Of a stretch of 31,154 bases of DNA, positions 26,059-31,154 are shown piece by piece. The stretch spans positions 1 through 31,154 of the forward strand of contig JASFYU010000100.1 of assembly GCA_045046905.1 (NCBI GenBank), written 5' to 3'. Made by a program: the position numbers and the translations under genes. The stretch's first letter is position 1. Every line of letters begins with the position of its first letter. The notes beneath the pieces were generated by a model. That model ran no database searches, had not been told where the DNA came from, and saw only the letters and a list, made by a program, of their open reading frames with translations. The stretch is from JASFYU01 sp045046905 (GTDB taxonomy: Bacteria; Bacteroidota; Bacteroidia; Flavobacteriales; Flavobacteriaceae).

Positions 26059-26622
26059 TTACTGATAAAATGAGAACAAAATCAGCAAAGAAGTCACCAG
26101 TTCATTAATTCTAAATTTCGCCCTTTTTAACTGGGTCTTGACCGTATTTACAGATATTCCTAATTCATCGGCTATTTCGGCATACTTATAATTATTCACA
26201 AATTTCATCTTGAAAATCTCTTGCATACTAACAGGCATAGCATCCATAATTTGCAAGACGTGATTATAAATCATCTTTTTGTTTTCTACAGGAAGAGATT
26301 CAGTATTGGAATGGGGAATCAAGTTTATATTGAGTTCGACAAAATTGGAATGATCTGTTATTTTTACCGATTTTATTACATTAAGGCACTTATTACGTAC
26401 CATGGCATATAAATACGCTTTTAAACTCTTTTTAATATGAATTGCATTGGTGTTTTCCCAAATGTGTAAAAATACTTCTTGCACTACATCTTCACTAGAT
26501 GCCTTATCGAAAAGGTATCCATTAGCATATATAACCAGCTCTTCATAGAAATGGTTGAAAACCTTTTTAAAATGAATCGGGTTTCTTCTTCGTGTTTCCT
26601 CTAAACTAAGACTTGTATCCAA
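26059..26622 (-). CDS. ECF sigma factor, FecI type (Bacteroidota expansion family)
   Basis: 187 residues. Region 2 is seen in FNHFYEELVIYANGYLFDKA and SSEDVVQEVFLHIWEN (about 23-58), with AYLYAMVRNKCLN following; region 4 in EIFKMKFVNNYKYAEIADEL and GISVNTVKTQLKRAKFRIN (about 138-175). It would direct RNA polymerase to the susC promoter, and perhaps other genes here, when released by FecR. The upstream region has a candidate vegetative promoter and, further out, the second copy of the LacI-type operator module. Confidence 0.93.
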   Translation of the reverse strand: MDTSLSLEETRRRNPIHFKKVFNHFYEELVIYANGYLFDKASSEDVVQEVFLHIWENTNAIHIKKSLKAYLYAMVRNKCLNVIKSVKITDHSNFVELNINLIPHSNTESLPVENKKMIYNHVLQIMDAMPVSMQEIFKMKFVNNYKYAEIADELGISVNTVKTQLKRAKFRINELVTSLLILFSFYQ

Positions 26623-26667
26623 AATATATATGTTTTATTGGCAATCTTAAATTAATTTATATACCCA

Positions 26668-26699
26668 CAATGATAGTTGTTTTTCCGATTTGAAACAAT
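26668..26699 (-). promoter_or_regulatory. Candidate housekeeping promoter of the sigma-factor gene
   Basis: On the minus strand ATTG (26699-26696) is followed after 20 bases by TATCATTG (26675-26668), close to the Bacteroidota consensus TTTG - about 19 bases - TAnnTTTG. The predicted start would give a leader of about 35-40 bases before the ATG at 26622. Confidence 0.4.
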
Positions 26700-26873
26700 A
26701 GTAAAATCTAAACTTAACACCTTGCATTCATTAACGTAACACCACAAATCATAGACTTTGGGTTTGTCAGTGAATACATAAATTCTTGTGCCAAAAACAT
26801 AGGGCAGTTCACAAGACCCTTATAATTTATTCGTATCAAATTTGTACAGTTTTCTCTTCGCTGTTATGAATAG

Positions 26874-26949
26874 GAATACTTAAAAAAACAATAAAATAAT
26901 GGTTTTAAGAAATATTTTTATTTAAAACCCAATGCAAAGGTTTGCATAT
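26874..26949 (-). promoter_or_regulatory. Operator/promoter module, copy 2
   Basis: ATGCAAA-GG-TTTGCAT (26932-26947) lies 58 bases from the start of the GAATACT - seven A - CAATAAAATAATG block at 26874, exactly the spacing of copy 1 before iolJ. Relative to both copies the sigma gene and iolJ lie on the same side, which favours control of the minus-strand sigma/fecR/susCD unit; but the plus-strand fusion gene starts about 190 bases away on the other side and could share it. Confidence 0.6.
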
Positions 26950-27044
26950 CACTTACTACCTGAATCATTTATAGTAGTCTTATATTCGTATTTTACGACA
27001 GTCAGGCCGATTAGGCAGGTTCTGTATCGAAAAAAAGTAAAGCA

Positions 27045-27077
27045 GTTGGCAGGCACGAGAGTAGCCACCTCGCCAAC
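27045..27077 (+). other. Hairpin in the leader of the fusion enzyme gene
   Basis: GTTGGC (27045-27050) pairs with GCCAAC (27072-27077), extended by AGG/CCT with one bulged base. It lies about 65 bases before the chosen start codon, so it may be in the transcript leader. Its role is unknown. Confidence 0.35.
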
Positions 27078-27140
27078 AACAAGTTAAAGCTACATTAATA
27101 CCTCGATGGCATGGCCTAAGGGTTGCTAAATTTGCTGATT

Positions 27141-28940
27141 ATGATGTTCAAAAAAACCCATGTATTCATTTTTCTATTTTGTGCCGCCATTCATTTGGGT
27201 ACGGCACAACAATCTAAAATACATTCACATAACGACTATTTACAAAATGTTCCTTTTTGGAATGCCTATGCAAATGGACTCAACTCAATCGAAGTAGATA
27301 TATTTTTAAAGAATGATACCTTGTTCGCCACACATAGCGAGTTCGACATTAAGAAAGGTCATACTATCGAAAATCTGTATTTACGACCTATTCAACAGGC
27401 AATAGCACTGCAATTCGGCGAACTAAAAGAATTGCAGCTATTGGTCGATATAAAATCAGATGCCCATGCTACGCTTAAAAAATTAATCGCCGTTTTAGAG
27501 CGATATCCTGAAATTATCAGAAATAACAATATTGCTATAGTCATCTCTGGAAACCGACCCCCAGTCGATACGTATTTGAATTATCCTGATTATATACAAT
27601 TTGATTACCAAAGCCTGAATAAGATAAACAACAAAAAGGTATGGGATAAAATCGCCCTAATCAGTTTAAATTTTTCAGCCTTTTCTCCTTGGAACGGCAA
27701 GGGAAGATTGACGGCTGACGACCATGAAAAAGTTAAGGCGATAATCGATAAGGCCCACAGCTATGATAAGCCGTTTCGATTTTGGGCCACCCCGGACTCC
27801 AAGACTGCATGGAGGGCATTTACCGATATGGGTGTTGATTTTATCAATACAGATATGCCCTACGCCTCATCCTCCTATTTAAAAACATTACGCCAACGTG
27901 TCTATCATAACCAAATATCTTCAGAGGTATATGCCCCCACGTTCAGCTCTGACCAAAAGAATACGCTTGTTAAAAATGTTATTCTACTCATTGGAGACGG
28001 TAATGGGCTGACACAAATCTCATCAGCTACTCTGGCAAACGGTGGGGATCTCACCCTCACCCAATTAAAAAGTATTGGACTTTTAAAAACACAGTCCGCA
28101 GACGATTTCACAACCGACTCGGCCGCTGCCGGCACTGCTTTGGCTACGGGTGAAAAAACCAATAATCGAGCGATAGGTGTTGCCCCTGACGGTCAGGCCT
28201 TGGTAAATATTACCGAACTTCTTTCAGAGCACGGTTTTATCTCAGGATGTATTACAACTGATAATATAAGCGGTGCCACCCCATCGGCTTTTTACGCTCA
28301 TAGAAAAGATAGGTCTGATAGCAATGGTATTATTTCAGATCTGTCAAAAAGTAAACTCTCTTTAATTATTGGTGGAGGGGCTTTAGAAATCGAAAAGAGC
28401 AAGACCGATATAGGCTTTACACTTGTCGAAAGTTTAAACACTGTTGGCCAAAGTAAAGAAGATAAAATATGCTATTTTCTTTCAAAAGAAGATGTACCTA
28501 GTATTCTTGAAGGCCGTAAGAATATATTAGCAGAAGCTACCAAAAACGGATTGAAATTTTTACAGGCCAAGGGCAAGCCCTTCTTTTTAATGGTCGAAGG
28601 TGCCCACATCGATAGTTATGGCCATCACAATGAGGTTTCTGGTATTGTTTCTGAGGGTATAGATTTTGACAGAGCCGTTACCGAAGCCATCAAATTCGCC
28701 GATGCCCATGAGCACACCCTTGTTATTATTACCGCAGATCATGAAACCTCAGGCTTTAGCATTCCACAGGGCAGTCTTAAAAATAAAATGATTGAGGGTG
28801 ATTTTACTACCCATGACCATACCGGCACTATGGTTCCTATATTTGCCTATGGTCCAAAATCTAACCAATTTCAAGGAGTTTATGAAAACAAAGAGGTCTT
28901 CAAAAAAATTATAAAGGTCCTTGGAGTAGCTGCGCAATGA
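27141..28940 (+). CDS. Secreted fusion: glycerophosphodiesterase/PI-PLC-like domain plus alkaline phosphatase
   Basis: 599 residues from MMFKKTHVF; an ATG at 27123 would add six residues before the signal peptide (cut after GTAQ). Residues about 25-250 are a PI-PLC-like/glycerophosphodiesterase TIM barrel: HSHNDY (His28, His30, Asp32), SIEVDIFLKNDTLFATHSEF (Glu51, Asp53, His65) and, near the end, VDFINTDMP. Residues about 280-597 are an alkaline phosphatase (PF00245 type): LLIGDGNG with metal Asp286, TTDSAAAGTALATG with nucleophile Ser327, MVEGAHIDSYGHHN, ITADHETSGF and DHTGTMVP. Together they could cut a phosphodiester such as glycerophosphoinositol and then remove the phosphate, giving free inositol, glycerol and phosphate in the periplasm or outside. 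It is the only plus-strand gene of the locus, divergent from the sigma gene. Domain calls firm, substrate inferred. Confidence 0.82.
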   Translation: MMFKKTHVFIFLFCAAIHLGTAQQSKIHSHNDYLQNVPFWNAYANGLNSIEVDIFLKNDTLFATHSEFDIKKGHTIENLYLRPIQQAIALQFGELKELQLLVDIKSDAHATLKKLIAVLERYPEIIRNNNIAIVISGNRPPVDTYLNYPDYIQFDYQSLNKINNKKVWDKIALISLNFSAFSPWNGKGRLTADDHEKVKAIIDKAHSYDKPFRFWATPDSKTAWRAFTDMGVDFINTDMPYASSSYLKTLRQRVYHNQISSEVYAPTFSSDQKNTLVKNVILLIGDGNGLTQISSATLANGGDLTLTQLKSIGLLKTQSADDFTTDSAAAGTALATGEKTNNRAIGVAPDGQALVNITELLSEHGFISGCITTDNISGATPSAFYAHRKDRSDSNGIISDLSKSKLSLIIGGGALEIEKSKTDIGFTLVESLNTVGQSKEDKICYFLSKEDVPSILEGRKNILAEATKNGLKFLQAKGKPFFLMVEGAHIDSYGHHNEVSGIVSEGIDFDRAVTEAIKFADAHEHTLVIITADHETSGFSIPQGSLKNKMIEGDFTTHDHTGTMVPIFAYGPKSNQFQGVYENKEVFKKIIKVLGVAAQ

Positions 28941-28958
28941 TACGTTCGACCTAATCTT

Positions 28959-28983
28959 TTTTGCATAGCCTTGCAACGCAAAA
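28959..28983. terminator. Weak bidirectional hairpin between convergent genes
   Basis: TTTTGC (28959-28964) pairs with GCAAAA (28978-28983) in the 108-base gap where the fusion gene and the DUF4861 gene converge. The stem is short, so terminator function is only likely from position. Confidence 0.3.
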
Positions 28984-29048
28984 TAAGCTCAAGGAAACAA
29001 AAATTCAAATGAGCGAGTTTATAGAATGAATACTATTTGGTCAGGACT

Positions 29049-30224
29049 TTATTTAACTTCTATGATAAGTGGATTCTTGATTTTTTTGGAAAATTCTTCC
29101 AAATAGCTTTCCCATTCTTTGCTCGTTTTAAATTGACCGCTTTCTTTCCAACAAAAACCTGCATAATAGACCGTCTTGTTGTTCATTACTTTTAAATGAG
29201 CGTATAGGTTACTAAGATCTGATACTGAGGTTTCGTATTTCTCATACCCATTGTAATATTCTTGTGGCACTACTATTGCCATGCCCAATTCTGAATTATC
29301 ATGGGGTTGCCAGTAACTTACATAACCATTATCAGCATTAACACTTACAACCCCATCATTTTCATGTAATGTTAGACCCGCCGAAATTTGATTTTTACCT
29401 TCGATAAGAACTTCATATCGCGATAAATTACTGCCAAAATCTAAAGAAATATTTTTGACCTCTTTAATGATTGTACCGGCAGCTGACCATTCAGCATACT
29501 CCAATGTAAAACTAGTTCGTATTGGGCCATTGCTTATCGTTTTCCAAGAAATAAAATTTTTGGAAAAAAAATAAGTGCTATCTACTTGTACTGCAGTACT
29601 TCCAACTCCTCTGCTTTTTCCTACATGAAAATTGTCAAGACCTTCTCCGGTATCTTTATGGTAACTGCCCTTTCCTGTAGTAGTTTTTTCATACCACTTA
29701 TTTATAATCGGATAATCTACCTTTTTTAACCATGCATCAATACCACTGGCTAGTGTGCCTCCAGAAATCCCCTCCTCTACCATTTTCTGCGCCATAGGAC
29801 CAAAGGCTCTAAAGGCTACTCTGTTATTTTCCCAAGCGTAATCATCTGTTCTTTCAGGAACAAATCTTGAATAACAACGCATAACGCTATCTTTTTCTAC
29901 AGTAGGCGCATTGAGTATTATTTCGAACTTCTTTTCAGACTGCTTTAAAATCTCAGGTTGAAACAATAGAGCGTCATTGATACCATCACCATTATTATCA
30001 ATGGCTTGGGTGACTAAAAACTCTTTAGTATCTATATCTCTAATACCAAATTGCTCTACTTTTTTTTGACCATCTACAGCAAATAATTCGATGGCGAGCT
30101 CAACGGTTTCAAAAGATCGATCTATGTTCAAGGTGTTTTTGATTACAATTATTTTATTCTTCTGCTCTTTAGGAGAGCAAGTGATAAAAATACTCGCTAG
30201 CAGTAGTAAGAGATAGTTGCGCAT
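29049..30224 (-). CDS. DUF4861-family lipoprotein
   Basis: 391 residues; lipobox ending IFITC with Cys at residue 16. The body matches the DUF4861 family: IVIKNTLNIDRSFETVEL, NGDGINDALLFQPEI, RFVPERTDDYAWENNRVAFR, AFGPMAQ, GIDAWLKKVDYPIINKWY, the GKGSYHKDTGEGLDNFHVGK segment, GVGSTAVQ, and a C-terminal part with YYAGFCWKESGQF. The family is frequent in Bacteroidota loci for pectin and other uronate-containing glycans, but its biochemical function is not settled to my knowledge. It lies 12 bases after kduD in what looks like the same transcript. The many conserved Trp, His and Asp residues suggest a sugar-active protein; that is inference. Confidence 0.75.
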   Translation of the reverse strand: MRNYLLLLLASIFITCSPKEQKNKIIVIKNTLNIDRSFETVELAIELFAVDGQKKVEQFGIRDIDTKEFLVTQAIDNNGDGINDALLFQPEILKQSEKKFEIILNAPTVEKDSVMRCYSRFVPERTDDYAWENNRVAFRAFGPMAQKMVEEGISGGTLASGIDAWLKKVDYPIINKWYEKTTTGKGSYHKDTGEGLDNFHVGKSRGVGSTAVQVDSTYFFSKNFISWKTISNGPIRTSFTLEYAEWSAAGTIIKEVKNISLDFGSNLSRYEVLIEGKNQISAGLTLHENDGVVSVNADNGYVSYWQPHDNSELGMAIVVPQEYYNGYEKYETSVSDLSNLYAHLKVMNNKTVYYAGFCWKESGQFKTSKEWESYLEEFSKKIKNPLIIEVK

Positions 30225-30236
30225 AATTAATTAGTT

Positions 30237-31031
30237 TTAATTTTCATCTATAGGTTTTCCTATGGTTGCAAGAATTCCTCCATCGACATATAAGATATGA
30301 CCATTTACAAAATTACTGGCTTTGGACGCTAAAAAAATAGCCGCTCCTTCTAAATCCTCGGGGTCACCCCATTTAGCCGCAGGAGTTCTATTAAGAATAA
30401 ATTCGTTGAACGGATGCCCGTCAACTCTAATGGGAGCAGTTTGCAATGTAGCAAAATAGCCAGGACCTATACCATTGATTTGAATATTATGCTTGGCCCA
30501 TTCGGTAGCCATATTTTGTGTTAACATCTTCAGTCCACCCTTTGCAGCGGCATATGCGCCCACTGAATTTCTGCCCAATTCACTCATCATAGAGCATATA
30601 TTGATAATTTTTCCTTGTTTTCTAGCTATCATGCTTTTTACCACATGTTTAGAAACTATAAACGGACTTACTAAATCTATGTCTATAACTTCTTTAAAGT
30701 CAGCGACCTCCATTTCTTCAAGTGGTATGCGCTTTATAATACCCGCATTGTTGATGAGGATATCAATAGGGCCGACTTCACGATGGATCTTTTGAACCGC
30801 CTCAATAACTTCAGCCTCATCAGCAACGTTAAACTTATAGCCTACGGCCCTTATATTCTCAGCCTCATAAAATTTGACAGCTTTATCAATTTTTTCTTGA
30901 GAAGAATTCCCATTCACAATGATTGTAGCCCCGGCCTTGCCAAGACCTTTGGCCATAGCCATTCCCAATCCGTGAGTACTCCCCGTTACCAAGGCTACTT
31001 TTCCTTTTAAATCAAACAATGAAATTCCCAT
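30237..31031 (-). CDS. kduD: 2-Dehydro-3-deoxy-D-gluconate 5-dehydrogenase (short-chain dehydrogenase)
   Basis: 264 residues, classical SDR. TGSTHGLGMAMAKGLG near residues 17-32 is the nucleotide-binding motif, LINNAGI the structural NAG motif, and a Ser (in ICSMMSELG) with YAAAK forms the Ser-Tyr-Lys catalytic set. It interconverts 2,5-diketo-3-deoxygluconate and 2-keto-3-deoxygluconate in the breakdown of unsaturated uronates from pectin and similar polymers. Assignment to KduD over gluconate 5-dehydrogenase rests on the N-terminus SLFDLKGKVALVTG and on kduI ending 8 bases upstream. Not part of the inositol system. Confidence 0.85.
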   Translation of the reverse strand: MGISLFDLKGKVALVTGSTHGLGMAMAKGLGKAGATIIVNGNSSQEKIDKAVKFYEAENIRAVGYKFNVADEAEVIEAVQKIHREVGPIDILINNAGIIKRIPLEEMEVADFKEVIDIDLVSPFIVSKHVVKSMIARKQGKIINICSMMSELGRNSVGAYAAAKGGLKMLTQNMATEWAKHNIQINGIGPGYFATLQTAPIRVDGHPFNEFILNRTPAAKWGDPEDLEGAAIFLASKASNFVNGHILYVDGGILATIGKPIDEN

Positions 31032-31039
31032 ATCCTATT

Positions 31040-31154
31040 TTATCTTAAATCTGTAATCTTTGCTACATCCATATCATTATAATCCAAATTTTCACCGGCC
31101 ATTCCCCAAATAAAAGTATAGTTCGATGTTCCTGAACCACAATGTATAGACCAT
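31040..31154 (-). CDS. kduI: 5-Keto-4-deoxyuronate isomerase, C-terminal end only
   Basis: The 37 visible residues read WSIHCGSGTSNYTFIWGMAG and then ENLDYNDMDVAKITDLR to a TAA stop. This is the highly conserved KduI C-terminus (WSIHxGxGTxxYTFIWGMxGEN, ending DLR). The enzyme isomerises 4-deoxy-L-threo-5-hexosulose uronate to 2,5-diketo-3-deoxygluconate, the step before KduD, whose gene follows 8 bases later. KduI and IolB are related cupin enzymes, but the sequence here is KduI-type. Confidence 0.85.
   Translation of the reverse strand, partial: WSIHCGSGTSNYTFIWGMAGENLDYNDMDVAKITDLR

Larger units (their letters stand above)
26623..27122. promoter_or_regulatory. Divergent control region between the sigma gene and the fusion enzyme gene
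   Basis: This 500-base gap has no gene. It holds, from left to right, a candidate sigma-gene promoter (26668-26699), the operator module (26874-26949) and a hairpin (27045-27077). A TATATTCG at 26981-26988 resembles a -7 element for the plus-strand gene, but its -33 partner is weak. Confidence 0.5.

Noticed and set aside
16471..26949. The duplicated 76-base module as a transposon end or miniature mobile element
   Set aside because: No terminal inverted repeats or target duplications are visible and each copy sits in a control region; a genome-wide count would settle it.
1..31154. CRISPR arrays, rRNA or tRNA genes, intact insertion sequences
   Set aside because: No regularly spaced direct repeats, RNA gene signatures or transposase-like coding regions were seen.

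Overview
The window looks like a chromosomal segment of a marine-type Flavobacteriaceae bacterium (Bacteroidota). The grounds are low GC content, SusC/SusD outer-membrane proteins paired with a FecI-type sigma factor and FecR anti-sigma factor, lipoprotein signal peptides with Cys lipoboxes, almost no Shine-Dalgarno sequences, and one match to the Bacteroidota -33/-7 promoter form. I cannot name the genus from the sequence alone.

Layout. (1) 1-5330 is a mixed left flank. It holds the start of an amidohydrolase, a sorbosone-dehydrogenase-like lipoprotein with a C-terminal cytochrome c, a CBM9-like lipoprotein, a secreted lactonase-family beta-propeller, and a decayed patch with a broken methyltransferase gene, another coding remnant and a hairpin-rich element. 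(2) 5494-16433, all on the minus strand, is a complete inositol-catabolic operon transcribed in the order iolJ, iolB, iolC, iolD, SSS symporter, iolA/mmsA, iolE, a second Gfo/Idh/MocA dehydrogenase, iolG. (3) 16747-19335 carries a secreted alkaline-phosphatase-superfamily enzyme and a LacI-family regulator. (4) 19617-26699 is an uptake and signalling unit: sigma factor, FecR, SusC with an N-terminal STN signalling domain, SusD and a strong terminator. (5) 27141-28940, on the plus strand, is an unusual secreted fusion of a glycerophosphodiesterase/PI-PLC-like domain to an alkaline phosphatase domain. (6) 29049-31154, minus strand, is the edge of a separate uronate locus: kduI (partial), kduD and a DUF4861 lipoprotein.

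How it may work together (inference). The fusion enzyme and the second phosphatase could strip phosphate and glycerol from inositol-containing phosphodiesters outside the cytoplasm. SusC/SusD would bring substrate across the outer membrane, with transport reported to FecR and the sigma factor through the STN domain. The SSS symporter would import free inositol, and the Iol enzymes would convert it to DHAP, acetyl-CoA and CO2. The strongest sequence link between the parts is a 76-base regulatory module found twice, before iolJ and between the sigma gene and the fusion gene. Each copy has the palindrome ATGCAAA-GG-TTTGCAT at identical spacing from a conserved AT-rich block, and the LacI regulator encoded between them is the natural candidate to bind it.

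Other structure includes two copies of a roughly 100-base dispersed repeat inside or beside the iol operon, several palindromes in gene-free stretches, and a clear factor-independent terminator after susD. I see no rRNA, tRNA, CRISPR array or intact insertion sequence.
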